Below are positions 1 to 8,596 of a stretch of 64,000 nucleotides of DNA, piece after piece. Every line of letters begins with the position of its first letter. The stretch's first letter is position 1. The position numbers and the translations under genes were made by a program. The notes below the pieces were generated by a model, which was given only the letters and a program-made list of their open reading frames with translations, was not told the origin of the DNA and did not search any database. Source of the DNA: Leadbetterella sp964563435 (GTDB taxonomy: Bacteria; Bacteroidota; Bacteroidia; Cytophagales; Spirosomataceae); the NCBI GenBank assembly GCA_964563435.1, contig CAZLXI010000022.1, positions 1 through 64,000 of the forward strand. Reading direction: 5' to 3'.

Positions 1-134
1 TGCTTTTCGTCCATCCGGGAAAGCTGCTTCATGGCCGCTCCCAGGTCTACCTTCCTGTTTAAAGCACTTAACTGCTTAAAATCTACTTGTTTCAGGAGCT
101 CTACGGCACCACGGATATCTTTGAAAATACTCAT
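1..134 (-). CDS. Hypothetical protein, N-terminal 44 residues only
   Basis: An ATG at 134 opens a reading frame that runs off the left edge of the window. The visible part begins MSIFKDIRGAVELL and is helical and charged, with no signal peptide or membrane segment. It lies 75 bp downstream of the His-rich lipoprotein on the same strand, so it is probably the third gene of the MerC-like operon. I do not recognise the family, and too little is visible to assign a role. Confidence 0.5.
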   Translation of the reverse strand, partial: MSIFKDIRGAVELLKQVDFKQLSALNRKVDLGAAMKQLSRMDEK

Positions 135-209
135 AACATCTTTTTTTTATCAGAGCCAATATGCTACTATTCTCCTTAATATCCAAACCGCTCCCTCCTT
201 TTAGGCGAC

Positions 210-620
210 TTAGTTTTCCAGTAAACGGCGGTTTTTGGAGAAAATCTCTTCGATACCTGACCGTGTAGCCTTCTGGATTTCAAGGATCTGTTCGTCGGGA
301 AGCCGGGTTTGCTCCTGATGGTGATGCTCATGTTCATCGCCTTTCAGGTGAATATGCGGGTAGCCCGGTACCTCCAGAAGGTCATGCTTCCAGGCTTCAT
401 ATTCCGATTTATAGACACTCACCACAGAATCCAGGCCGGGCCAGGCCCCCGGGCTGTTCTGTAAAGAATCCAATTTTATCCATTGGATGATCACTTCCTT
501 CTGGACTTCACGCAGTTCCTTATGGATCTCAAAGGCTTCGTCCAGAACAGGACTCTTTTTCTTCCCGCCACAAGACAGGGCTACCAGGCCCGCCAGGGTA
601 ATAATTTTTAATTTCATCAT
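210..620 (-). CDS. His-rich small lipoprotein
   Basis: This 136-residue protein starts with a lipoprotein signal peptide ending in LVALSC, with the lipidated Cys at residue 17. A cluster of histidines and acidic residues (HIHLKGDEHEHHH, around residues 88-100) could bind a divalent metal; that is inference. Its start overlaps the stop of the upstream MerC-like gene in an ATGA, so the two are probably translationally coupled. It begins ATGATG, so either Met may be used. I do not know a named family. A periplasmic or outer-membrane metal-handling role fits the neighbour and the His cluster, but nothing proves it. Confidence 0.7.
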   Translation of the reverse strand: MMKLKIITLAGLVALSCGGKKKSPVLDEAFEIHKELREVQKEVIIQWIKLDSLQNSPGAWPGLDSVVSVYKSEYEAWKHDLLEVPGYPHIHLKGDEHEHHHQEQTRLPDEQILEIQKATRSGIEEIFSKNRRLLEN

Positions 621-967
621 TTTTTATGGTTAAAAACTCGTTCCAGATACTGCCGCTTTAATATTTCTTCTTCCGATTTAAAGATATTGCTGTGCGTAAA
701 GAGGTATGTTCCCAAAGTCAGAACGGTAAAAAGCCAGAAAAATGTTTTCTGCCACTTCAGCTTTCCCGAATGCCCCGGCCGGTAAAGAAACCCCACCATG
801 ATCAGTACAGTTAGCAGATGAAAGCCCAGAAACCAGCCCGAGTAAGACTTAACGGATAAATACAGCCCGATACTGCCCCCCAATGCAATGATCAGGGGTA
901 ATCCGCAACACACCAGGTGGAGTAAAGCCATTGAAACCACATTTAATGCTATCCCTGCTTTTTTCAT
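617..967 (-). CDS. MerC domain-containing membrane protein
   Basis: The 116-residue product has a Cys pair in its first membrane segment (LLHLVCCGLPLI) and three to four hydrophobic helices. This is the layout of the MerC family, known from mercury uptake but widespread in Bacteroidota beside metal regulators. I chose the ATG at 967 (MKKAGIAL); a longer frame exists but would add residues without signal character. The gene leads a minus-strand operon with the His-rich lipoprotein (4-bp overlap). A promoter-like box and a large palindrome lie just upstream. No merA or merR is visible, so mercury resistance as such is unlikely; zinc or copper handling is an alternative. Confidence 0.7.
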   Translation of the reverse strand: MKKAGIALNVVSMALLHLVCCGLPLIIALGGSIGLYLSVKSYSGWFLGFHLLTVLIMVGFLYRPGHSGKLKWQKTFFWLFTVLTLGTYLFTHSNIFKSEEEILKRQYLERVFNHKK

Positions 968-1002
968 CTCAAATACTTTTAATGCAAATACTATATGTAA
1001 TG

Positions 1003-1055
1003 CAAAAGTAATACACAATATTTACAAATGCAACAATGTTGCATTTGTAAATATT
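1003..1055 (-). promoter_or_regulatory. Promoter with 39-bp palindromic operator for the MerC-like operon
   Basis: Positions 1017-1055 form a perfect inverted repeat with 18-base arms and a 3-base centre; its core is TGCAAC-AAT-GTTGCA. On the minus strand a -7 box TACTTTTG (1003-1010, fits TAnnTTTG) lies 20 bases from a TTG (1031-1033) inside the palindrome. A protein bound there would cover the -33 region, as expected for a repressor. A Fur/Zur-type regulator is a reasonable guess from the symmetry and the metal-type genes, but the regulator is not in this window. Confidence 0.6.
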
Positions 1056-1087
1056 TATTAGCACCATGAAGGCCTTGTATGGTTCAA

Positions 1088-1702
1088 TCAACCGCTGCGT
1101 CGCGCCAGTTCTTTCCGCACCCGGCTGAGGCTTTCGGGCGTAACGCCCAGATAAGACGCGATCATCCACTGGGGTACACGAAGGGTAAGATCCGGATAAA
1201 GGCGGATAAAATCGAGATACCTTTCTTCTGCGCTGGCGCCGATAAGCAGGCGGACCCGGTTCTGCAATTGCAGGATATGCCGGTGCAGGATGATCTCGTT
1301 ATAACGGGCAAAGCTGCCGGTCTTTTCCGAAACCTCACACAGGAAGTTCTGGTTCAGGAAAACCACGGTGCTGTCTTCCACGGCATCGATAAAATAAGTA
1401 CTGGGCGCATGAAAAAAGACAGAGCTGCGGTCAGAAAGAAACCAGTTTTCAGGCGCAAACTGCACAATGTGCTCCTTCCCCTGCTCATCGATCGAGTAAA
1501 ACCGCAGCAAACCTTTTTCCACAAAGAAGGTATGTTCACAAATCTCCCCTTCGCGGAGAAGGAACTCCCCTTTTTTAACTCCTTTTCTAATCCAATGGGG
1601 TGCAAGCCGGGTTAACTCCTCCTCGCTCACCCCGGCTTTTTCCTGTAGGTATTTTTTCAGATCTCCGTCTGGCATATCAGTAAATTCCGGCAATGAAAAC
1701 AA
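1088..1702 (-). CDS. Crp/Fnr-family transcriptional regulator
   Basis: The 204-residue protein has a cyclic-nucleotide-binding-like beta-roll (about residues 20-125; REGEICEHTFFVEKGLLRFY is typical) and a C-terminal helix-turn-helix (about 172-200; VPQWMIASYLGVTPESLSRVRK). It lacks the Cys set of Fnr, so it is not an oxygen-sensing iron-sulfur regulator. It belongs to the broad Bacteroidota group whose ligand is usually unknown. It is divergent from the TonB-dependent receptor at 1793, with 90 bp between, and could control it. A shorter start at Met 10 is possible. Confidence 0.85.
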   Translation of the reverse strand: MFSLPEFTDMPDGDLKKYLQEKAGVSEEELTRLAPHWIRKGVKKGEFLLREGEICEHTFFVEKGLLRFYSIDEQGKEHIVQFAPENWFLSDRSSVFFHAPSTYFIDAVEDSTVVFLNQNFLCEVSEKTGSFARYNEIILHRHILQLQNRVRLLIGASAEERYLDFIRLYPDLTLRVPQWMIASYLGVTPESLSRVRKELARRSG

Positions 1703-1792
1703 AGAAAGTTATAAATCCGGTATAAACCAACCGCCACACAACATAACCCGCCCCCGCCCGTTATCCTGTAAACACGCAGAATTGAACCCTGT

Positions 1793-4168
1793 ATGCTCAT
1801 AAAAACTATCTTCCCTGCACTGCTTCTTGCATTCTCAGGTCTTTACGGACAAAAATCCATTACGGTTAACGGCTACATCATGGATTCTTCCTCCGGGGAA
1901 AAGCTGATCAATGCCAATATCTACAGCAGAGAGCTGAATATCGGAACCACGTCTAATGTCTATGGCTTTTACTCCATCACCCTACCCGCAAGTCAAAAGA
2001 TCACGCTTTCTTTTACCTATGTAGGGTATGAAAACAAAGAAAAGGAGGTCCTTTCCGACAGCAGCCTTACACTGGATGTCCTGCTTAACCCTTCCAAACT
2101 ATTGAATGAAGTGGTTATTTCTTCCTCTAAAGAAAGGCCCGTACAGGAACATGTGCAGATGAGCAAAGTCTCGATCCCCATGCAGCAGATCAGGGCCACG
2201 CCGGCCCTTTTGGGAGAAGTAGATGTATTGAAAGCCCTGCAACTTTTACCGGGGGTACAGGGAGGCACGGAGGGAAGCGCCGGCCTTTATGTAAGAGGTG
2301 GAGGGCCGGATCAGAACCTCTATTTACTCGACGGTGTTCCTGTCTACAACGTAAATCACCTGGCCGGATTTTTCAGTACGTTCAATGCAGATGCCATCAG
2401 TAATGTAGATCTCTACAAAGGAGGATTTCCGGCCCGTTTCGGCGGCCGGTTATCCAGTGTGGTCGACATCCGGATGAAGGAAGGTAATAAGACCAAATTT
2501 TCGGGGGAAGGCGGGATAGGGCTGATCAGTGCCAGGCTGCTCCTGGAAGGCCCCTTCCGGAAAGGCAAAGGGAGTTATATTATCAGCGGACGAAGAACTT
2601 ACCTCGATGCCCTTATGGCGCCCCTCATCAAATCGGCTTCCGGAGGTGAAGAAAAAGGTGGGTATTTTTTTCATGACCTTAACGCCAAGGCCAACTATAA
2701 AATTTCAGCCCGTGACCATATCTATCTGAGCGGCTATTTCGGGAAAGACAAGCTTCATTCCCGGTCCATCAATAAGGCAGAAGGGGAAACCTTTTCCAAC
2801 GACCTTTACTGGGGAAACCTCACGGGGGTATTCCGCTGGAACCGGATATTTACCCCCAAGATCTTCGGAAATCTCAGCGCCAGCTACAGCTCCTATGATT
2901 TCAACACGGATCTGCTCAACTCCGTAAAAAAAGAGGAGTACACCAATACTTCCTCTCTGAAGCTTTTCAGCGGCATCCGCGATCTTTCGGCCCGCTATGA
3001 CCTGGACTACCTGCCGGATGCCCGGCACACGATCCGCCTGGGCGTCAGCGCTACCCACCAGACCTTCCGGCCCACCACTAATTCCTATTATGCAAAAACG
3101 GGCGAGGAAGAGGACGTAACCGCGGTCACGGTGGGCGAAGATATCATCAAAGGGCTGACCCTCGATGCCTATGCGGAAGATGAGATCACCTTCAGCCCCC
3201 GGCTTAAAGCCAATGTGGGCCTGCGTTTAAGCACTTTCAAAGTTCAGAACAGCTTTTACGCCGGCTTACAGCCCCGTATTTCCGCCCGTTACATGCTGGG
3301 GGAGAATTACAGCCTTAAAGCCAGTTATGTTAATATGCAACAGTTTATTAACCTGCTTAGCTTTGACGGTATCGGTCTCCCTACGGACCTGTGGGTTCCG
3401 GTGACCGACAAGCTCAGGCCTCAGCGTAGCCACCAGGTCGCGCTCGGGTTAAGCGGCACGCCGAAAGCCGGCTATGAGCTCTCTTTCGAAACGTATTATA
3501 AAGACATGCGGAACGTGATCGACTACAAAGACGGAAGCAGCTATATGTTTAGCGCCGGCAGCTACGAAGACAATGTGGAAATGGGCCGGGGGGCAGCTTA
3601 TGGCGGAGAAGTGATGTTACAGAAAAAAGAAGGCCGGTTGCAGGGGATGGTGTCGTATACCCTTTCCTGGAGCAAACGAAAATACGAAACGATCAATCAC
3701 GGGGAATGGTTTTACAACCGGTTTGATCGCCGGCATGACCTGAAGATCTCCGCCGTTTACCGCTTGTCATCCCGGGTGGAGCTGAGCGGATCATGGCTCT
3801 ACAATACCGGCGCATGGGCTACGCTGCCCGTAACGCAATACCCCGGGCTCCCGCCGGGTAATTATCCCGGAAGCACATATATGGACAGCTGGCATTATTT
3901 CTATTTCGGATACAATGACCATATTCCGAACCGTAACAATTACCGGATGGAGGATTATCACCGGCTGGATCTTGGCCTGAAGCTTAGTCGTCAAAAGAAA
4001 AAACATGAACGTTCCTGGGCCTTCGGCGCCTATAATGTTTACGGCCGGAAAAACCCGTTTTTCTTTTTTCCTGAAAGCGGTCCGTCTACAGGAGAGCGGC
4101 AGATCATACGGCAGTTCAGCCTCTTCGGATTCCCCGTTCCTTACATTACATATACTTTTAAATTCTAA
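1793..4168 (+). CDS. TonB-dependent outer-membrane receptor with carboxypeptidase-like N-terminal domain
   Basis: This 791-residue protein has a signal peptide (cleavage near GLYGQ), a CarboxypepD_reg-like domain (about residues 22-105, VNGYIMDSSSGEKLINANIYS) and a plug domain with GLYVRGGGPDQNLYLLDGVPVY (about 165-190). A 22-strand type barrel follows and ends in an aromatic-rich C terminus (VPYITYTFKF). It imports an unknown substrate across the outer membrane using TonB energy. The DUF4249 lipoprotein directly downstream is a frequent partner of this receptor type. The substrate cannot be read from sequence; a siderophore or metal complex is possible given the nearby metal-type genes, but that is weak. 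Confidence 0.9.
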   Translation: MLIKTIFPALLLAFSGLYGQKSITVNGYIMDSSSGEKLINANIYSRELNIGTTSNVYGFYSITLPASQKITLSFTYVGYENKEKEVLSDSSLTLDVLLNPSKLLNEVVISSSKERPVQEHVQMSKVSIPMQQIRATPALLGEVDVLKALQLLPGVQGGTEGSAGLYVRGGGPDQNLYLLDGVPVYNVNHLAGFFSTFNADAISNVDLYKGGFPARFGGRLSSVVDIRMKEGNKTKFSGEGGIGLISARLLLEGPFRKGKGSYIISGRRTYLDALMAPLIKSASGGEEKGGYFFHDLNAKANYKISARDHIYLSGYFGKDKLHSRSINKAEGETFSNDLYWGNLTGVFRWNRIFTPKIFGNLSASYSSYDFNTDLLNSVKKEEYTNTSSLKLFSGIRDLSARYDLDYLPDARHTIRLGVSATHQTFRPTTNSYYAKTGEEEDVTAVTVGEDIIKGLTLDAYAEDEITFSPRLKANVGLRLSTFKVQNSFYAGLQPRISARYMLGENYSLKASYVNMQQFINLLSFDGIGLPTDLWVPVTDKLRPQRSHQVALGLSGTPKAGYELSFETYYKDMRNVIDYKDGSSYMFSAGSYEDNVEMGRGAAYGGEVMLQKKEGRLQGMVSYTLSWSKRKYETINHGEWFYNRFDRRHDLKISAVYRLSSRVELSGSWLYNTGAWATLPVTQYPGLPPGNYPGSTYMDSWHYFYFGYNDHIPNRNNYRMEDYHRLDLGLKLSRQKKKHERSWAFGAYNVYGRKNPFFFFPESGPSTGERQIIRQFSLFGFPVPYITYTFKF

Positions 4169-4277
4169 GCTTCATTCAGACGAAACTCCCATGGAAGAGA
4201 TAATAAGACCGACCCAACCAGGAATAAAAACCGGGCTAAGAATAAAACCGGCACCCGGTACCCAAACCTTTCTGCGC

Positions 4278-5237
4278 ATGAAGCTCATTTGCCTTCTTAT
4301 GCTGCCGGGCCTGATGGCCTGTGAGGGCACGTTTGACCAGATAAAGACGATAGAGCTCGATGCAGGGCCGCCTAAGCTGGTATTGCTTTCGAATTTTGAG
4401 AATATCTATTCGCCGAAAGTACGGCTGAGCCTTAGCGGTGATAAGCCCTATTTTTATTGGGGATCTGCGGTTCCTCTCCCACCTGACACTTACCCGGAAG
4501 CACCACCTGCCACCGTTGAAGTTTTTGAAGACGGGAGAAGCCTGGGCGGAATGGTCAGAGACTCCGGTTCCGTTTTCAGCTTTCCGGCCCCTTACATCCC
4601 CCTTCCCGGAAAAACATACCGGCTGGAAGTAAAGGCTGAAGGGTTTGAAACGGTTTATGCAGAAGGAAGGATCCCGGCGGTGGTGCCTGTTGAAGCCGGA
4701 TTCACGGGTAACTATAAGTTTTTCAAACGCTGGGGTTCGGAACTCAAAGCGGCAGAAATAAAGCTGACGCTGCAGGATCCCCCCGGACAACCCAACTTTT
4801 ACGGTCTGATCATCCACTCCCATCTGGAAGATATTACAGGTGAAAGCGCCGGAAACTACAGTCACTATGTTTATTCCGACGATTTACTTTTTGAAAATGT
4901 AAGATCTTTCAGCTTTGATTCGGAATCTAACAGCCGGCGACAGATCGGTTACCGGAAAAACCTCTTCACCGACAAAACCTTTGAGGGTAAAAAGAAGGAG
5001 ATCCTGATCTATGTGGAAGTAGAGCATGCTGAAAATGCGGGTCTTCCCGATATTTACTTCAAACTGCAGAATATGTCGGAAGACAGTTATAAATACCAGC
5101 TTACACAGGAAAAGGCCCGGGAAAACAATGAAAATCCTTTTGTCCAACCCATACTCATCTATAACAATGTGAAGGGCGGCCTGGGGATTTTCGGCACCTT
5201 CAGCGTTACCTGCGATTCCCTGAAGATCAATTACTAG
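4278..5237 (+). CDS. DUF4249 family lipoprotein
   Basis: I placed the start at the ATG at 4278 because it gives a lipoprotein signal peptide (MKLICLLMLPGLMAC); upstream codons in the frame add an unlikely N-terminal extension. The 319-residue product has the beta-rich makeup of DUF4249, with FENIYSPKVRLSLSG near the start and an extracellular-type beta domain. It probably sits at the outer membrane as an accessory of the TonB receptor that ends 109 bp upstream. The gene's last 4 bases overlap the convergent TPR lipoprotein gene. Family call from overall pattern and context. Confidence 0.75.
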   Translation: MKLICLLMLPGLMACEGTFDQIKTIELDAGPPKLVLLSNFENIYSPKVRLSLSGDKPYFYWGSAVPLPPDTYPEAPPATVEVFEDGRSLGGMVRDSGSVFSFPAPYIPLPGKTYRLEVKAEGFETVYAEGRIPAVVPVEAGFTGNYKFFKRWGSELKAAEIKLTLQDPPGQPNFYGLIIHSHLEDITGESAGNYSHYVYSDDLLFENVRSFSFDSESNSRRQIGYRKNLFTDKTFEGKKKEILIYVEVEHAENAGLPDIYFKLQNMSEDSYKYQLTQEKARENNENPFVQPILIYNNVKGGLGIFGTFSVTCDSLKINY

Positions 5238-6238
5238 CGGCACTCCCCTTCGATCCAGGGATCCTTCAGCTTCCGGCCCGTTTCGTAGTATTTACAGGCT
5301 TCTACCCTCTTGCCTGAAGCCTCACACACCTGCCCCAGGTAATAATAGATATGGTCCGTTTCCGGGTGTTCCGCTTCTACTTTCTGCAGCAGTTCCAAAG
5401 CCGCAGTGGCCTTTCCTTCCTTAAATAGCAGCACGGCCCGGTTTCGCCGGGTATATTCGTTATTTTCGTCCAGTTTTTCGCCGCGCAACACCTTCTCCCT
5501 GCCTTCTTCTAGGCTACCGCTCTCAAGGTAAAACAGGGCAAGGTTATTGACCACGATCCGGTTATTGGGCTCGGCCTGCTCCGCTTTCTTCAGCAGGGGT
5601 ATAGCGTTGGTCCATTGCCTCCGGAGCCCATAAAGTACGGCCCGGTTATTTAAGGCAAAAACAAAATCGGGTGCCAGCTTCAGGGCTTTTTCCAGTAGCT
5701 GCTCCGCCTCCTCGTACCGGTGGTCGGTGGTTTTTACATAGGCCAGGTTTGTTAGGGCCTCCACGTTATCGGGGAAGATCTCCAGGGCCCGGTTAAAATG
5801 CTGCTCCCCTTCCGGATAATGGTTCCGCATTACGAAATTCTGACCGTAGGCATTATGAAAAGCGCTGGAAGTATCCATCCGGGCCTGCAGATCTTTAAAA
5901 AGGGGTTCTCCGGCATCGGCACGCCCTGTTTCCGTATAAAATTTGGCCAGGTTATAACGGGCGTCGGCAAACGTTTTATCCCGCCTTACCGCCTCCTCAA
6001 AGTCCTGTCCGGCCTTTTCCCATTCACCCCGCTGCAGATAAATGAGGCCCCGGTTATTGTAGGCATCTGCCAGACCGGGATCTTTCCGGATAGCTTCTGA
6101 AAAAAAATGCTCCGCCCGGTCATACTCCTTCTTTTTAAAATGAAAGTTTCCCCTTGTAAAAAACTCAGCGGATTCTTTTTTACTTTTGCACGAAAAGCTG
6201 GTCAGGCATATACCAATAACGATTAAAATTACTCTCAT
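5234..6238 (-). CDS. TPR-repeat lipoprotein
   Basis: The start at 6238 gives a lipoprotein signal (MRVILIVIGICLTSFSC). After it come about eight tetratricopeptide repeats covering almost the whole 334-residue chain; examples are AYNNRGLIYLQRGEWEKAGQDF and ALTNLAYVKTTDHRYEEAEQLL. TPR solenoids bind peptides or other proteins, so this is probably an envelope scaffold. A longer start six codons upstream (MFFSNLM) is possible. Its ATG overlaps the ATG of the divergent small gene in the tetranucleotide CATG at 6236-6239, so the two 5' leaders must lie within each other's coding sequence. Confidence 0.8.
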   Translation of the reverse strand: MRVILIVIGICLTSFSCKSKKESAEFFTRGNFHFKKKEYDRAEHFFSEAIRKDPGLADAYNNRGLIYLQRGEWEKAGQDFEEAVRRDKTFADARYNLAKFYTETGRADAGEPLFKDLQARMDTSSAFHNAYGQNFVMRNHYPEGEQHFNRALEIFPDNVEALTNLAYVKTTDHRYEEAEQLLEKALKLAPDFVFALNNRAVLYGLRRQWTNAIPLLKKAEQAEPNNRIVVNNLALFYLESGSLEEGREKVLRGEKLDENNEYTRRNRAVLLFKEGKATAALELLQKVEAEHPETDHIYYYLGQVCEASGKRVEACKYYETGRKLKDPWIEGECR

Positions 6239-6479
6239 GAGATTACTAAAAAACATTGAAAACGATTTTTGCGCCGCTAACCTTTACTCCTTCAACAACA
6301 AATACATCATTAAGTTCGAAGCGGGAAACCTGGAACAAATTTATAAAGTATCTGAATTGGATGTATCCGGTGAGGACGATATCGAGGAAATGCTGGGCGA
6401 TACTTTCATGAAAAAAGTGATGCAACGCTTTAAAGAAATGAGCGAAGATTTCGAAGAAATATTAGATTCCATTGATTAA
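6237..6479 (+). CDS. Small acidic hypothetical protein
   Basis: From the ATG at 6237 this encodes 80 residues, rich in Glu and Asp (VSGEDDIEEMLGD; EMSEDFEEILDSID at the C terminus), with no signal peptide or membrane helix. A start 17 codons upstream (6186) is in frame but would lie inside the divergent lipoprotein gene. It is followed by a hairpin terminator. I do not recognise the family. A cytoplasmic adaptor or nucleic-acid mimic is conceivable from the charge, but there is no direct evidence. Confidence 0.6.
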   Translation: MRLLKNIENDFCAANLYSFNNKYIIKFEAGNLEQIYKVSELDVSGEDDIEEMLGDTFMKKVMQRFKEMSEDFEEILDSID

Positions 6480-6516
6480 AACGTATTCTTTTTTGAATAA
6501 TTTATAGGAAATAACC

Positions 6517-6543
6517 GTGAAGTTAAAACAACCTTCACTTTTT
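6517..6543 (+). terminator. Hairpin terminator after the small acidic gene
   Basis: Six-base arms GTGAAG and CTTCAC with a 10-base loop are followed by five T. It lies 38 bp after the stop at 6479 and before the SerB-SerA gene. Confidence 0.6.
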
Positions 6544-6586
6544 AAGCTTCCTCTGTAAGTAATTTTACAATCATTTTGATCAAACC

Positions 6587-8485
6587 GTGATAGCAGAGCC
6601 GAAAAAGTATTTCCTTATTGATTTTGACAGCACTCTTACCCGTGTGGAAGGGTTGGACGAACTGGCTGCCATAGCCCTGAAATCCGACCCCGACGGTGAC
6701 AGGAAAGTAGCCGAGATCAAAGCGCTTACCGATAAGGGAATGGCCGGAGAGCTGACTTTTTCCGATTCATTGACGGGGCGCCTGTCCCTGCTGAATGCCA
6801 ACAAAAGCCATGTGGCCATCCTTGTAGACTTTCTGAAGGAAAACATTACGGAATCTTTTCTCAGAAACCGGGCCTTTCTTTCAGAATATGCCGAAAATAT
6901 CCTGATCATATCGAGCGGATTCAAAGATTTTATCCTGCCCGTGGCCGAATACCTGGGGCTGAAGCCGGAGAATGTCTATGCCAATACCTTTGTGTACAAT
7001 GAGCAGGGAGATATTACCGGCGTGGATACGGAAAACCCGTTGTCGCGTACCGGCGGGAAGATCGAAGTGGTAAAATTTCTTGACCTGGACGGCCACGTTT
7101 CGGTTATCGGAGACGGCTTCACCGACTATGAGATCAAAAAGAGCGGTCTGGCCCAGCGTTTTTATGCATTTGTGGAAAATGTGGAACGGCCGTCGGTAAC
7201 AGAAGTGGCCGACTTCGTGATCAAAAGCCTCGATGAATTTCTCTTCTATAACCAGCTTCCCCGCGGATATTCCTATCCGAAAAGCATGATTAAGGTGCTG
7301 CTGCTCGAAAACGTGCATCCGGCGGCCATTGCGGCATTCGAAGAGCAGGGATTCAATGTGGAGTTCCATAAAGGAGCCATGGATGAGGAGGAGCTCTGCG
7401 AAAAAATAAAGGACGTGTCAATTATCGGTATACGTTCCAAAACACAGATCACCGAAAGGGTTCTTGCCCATGCTGACAAGCTCCTGGCCATTGGCGCGTT
7501 TTGCATCGGAACCAACCAGATAGCCCTGCGGGAAGCGGAGAAAAGAGGCATTTGTGTCTTTAACGCACCCTATAGCAATACACGCTCGGTAGTAGAGTTG
7601 GTGATCGGTGAAATGATCATGCTGATCCGGAAGGTGTTTATCAAAAGCGCCGGTATGCACAAAGGCATCTGGGACAAATCGGCGGTCAACAGCTTTGAGG
7701 TCCGGGGAAAGAAGCTGGGCATGATCGGCTACGGCCACATCGGCACCCAGCTATCCGTGATCGGGGAGGCCCTGGGTATGGAGATCTATTTTTATGACAT
7801 CGCCGACAAGATGCCCATCGGCAATGCCAAAAAATGCAGAACCATGGAGGATGTCTTCAAGGTGGCCGACATTGTCAGCCTGCACATCGATGGCCGTCCG
7901 GAAAATACCAACCTTATCGGCGCCCGCCAGTTTGAACAGATGAAAGACGGTGTTGTTTTCATGAACCTGGCCCGCGGACACGTAGTCGATATTCCTGCGC
8001 TGGTGGATGCGCTGAGATCCGGCAAAGTGGCTGGCGCCGGTGTGGACGTTTTCCCTCAGGAACCGAAAACCAACAAAGACCCCTTTGTTTCCGAGCTGAT
8101 GGGGATAGATAATGTTATCCTTACACCGCATATCGGGGGCAGTACTGAAGAAGCGCAGCACAGCATAGGTGCTTATGTTCCGGAAAGACTACTCGAATAT
8201 ATCAATAACGGAAGCACTACCGGCACCGTGAATTTCCCGGAACTCAGCCTGCCGCTGCTCCAGGATTCGCACCGGCTGCTGCATATCCACCGGAATGTGC
8301 CCGGCATTCTGGCCAGGCTAAACAATATTTTTGCCAAGCATAATATCAATATCCGCGGCCAATACCTGAAAACCAGTGCAGAGATCGGGTATGTGATCGT
8401 AGACATTGAAAAATCCTATTCCCGGGAGTTTGTACAGGAAATCAGGAGCATTGAGGAAACGATCCGGTTCCGGATGCTGTTTTAA
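6587..8485 (+). CDS. serA: Bifunctional fusion: HAD phosphoserine phosphatase-like domain + D-3-phosphoglycerate dehydrogenase
   Basis: Residues about 1-228 are a HAD phosphatase of the SerB type: DFDSTLT (nucleophile Asp12, acid Asp14), ISSG (motif II), a lysine in GGKIEVV, and GDGFTD (about 175-180). From Met234 a full SerA follows, with the NAD-binding GYGHIG, the catalytic Arg in LARG, Glu in QEP, His in TPHIGG, and a C-terminal ACT domain (about 560-632). The protein would therefore carry the first and last steps of serine synthesis; the middle step (SerC) is not in the window. The start is GTG at 6587, because an in-frame stop lies 27 bases upstream. The stop codon lies inside a long hairpin. 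Confidence 0.88.
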   Translation: MIAEPKKYFLIDFDSTLTRVEGLDELAAIALKSDPDGDRKVAEIKALTDKGMAGELTFSDSLTGRLSLLNANKSHVAILVDFLKENITESFLRNRAFLSEYAENILIISSGFKDFILPVAEYLGLKPENVYANTFVYNEQGDITGVDTENPLSRTGGKIEVVKFLDLDGHVSVIGDGFTDYEIKKSGLAQRFYAFVENVERPSVTEVADFVIKSLDEFLFYNQLPRGYSYPKSMIKVLLLENVHPAAIAAFEEQGFNVEFHKGAMDEEELCEKIKDVSIIGIRSKTQITERVLAHADKLLAIGAFCIGTNQIALREAEKRGICVFNAPYSNTRSVVELVIGEMIMLIRKVFIKSAGMHKGIWDKSAVNSFEVRGKKLGMIGYGHIGTQLSVIGEALGMEIYFYDIADKMPIGNAKKCRTMEDVFKVADIVSLHIDGRPENTNLIGARQFEQMKDGVVFMNLARGHVVDIPALVDALRSGKVAGAGVDVFPQEPKTNKDPFVSELMGIDNVILTPHIGGSTEEAQHSIGAYVPERLLEYINNGSTTGTVNFPELSLPLLQDSHRLLHIHRNVPGILARLNNIFAKHNINIRGQYLKTSAEIGYVIVDIEKSYSREFVQEIRSIEETIRFRMLF

Positions 8486-8560
8486 ACCATATAAGGCATA
8501 TAAGTTCATATTAATTTTGTGGCATTCTTATATGAACTTATATGCCTTATATGGTTTAAA
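8481..8560. repeat. Long perfect hairpin overlapping the serA stop
   Basis: Two 31-base arms (8481-8511 and 8530-8560) are perfectly complementary, with an 18-base loop. The left arm includes the TAA stop of the upstream gene. The arms are made of short related words (AACCATATAAGG, CATATAAG). It can serve as a terminator. A related, less perfect hairpin sits at 48691-48786. Confidence 0.85.
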
Positions 8561-8565
8561 TTCTT

Positions 8566-8573
8566 TAAATTTG
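8566..8573 (+). promoter_or_regulatory. -7 box for the glutathione peroxidase gene
   Basis: TAAATTTG matches the Bacteroidota -7 consensus TAnnTTTG and lies 24 bp before the ATG at 8597. No clear TTG is seen at -33. Confidence 0.5.
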
Positions 8574-8596
8574 TCTACAAGAAAACATTGAAAAAT

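Noticed and set aside
617..967. MerC-like gene as part of a mercury-resistance operon
   Set aside because: No merA, merP, merT or merR is present; the surroundings fit another metal.
1079..1615. 178-codon plus-strand frame opposite the Crp/Fnr gene
   Set aside because: It is a shadow of a clear regulator gene with recognisable domains; the translation has no family-like pattern or signal.
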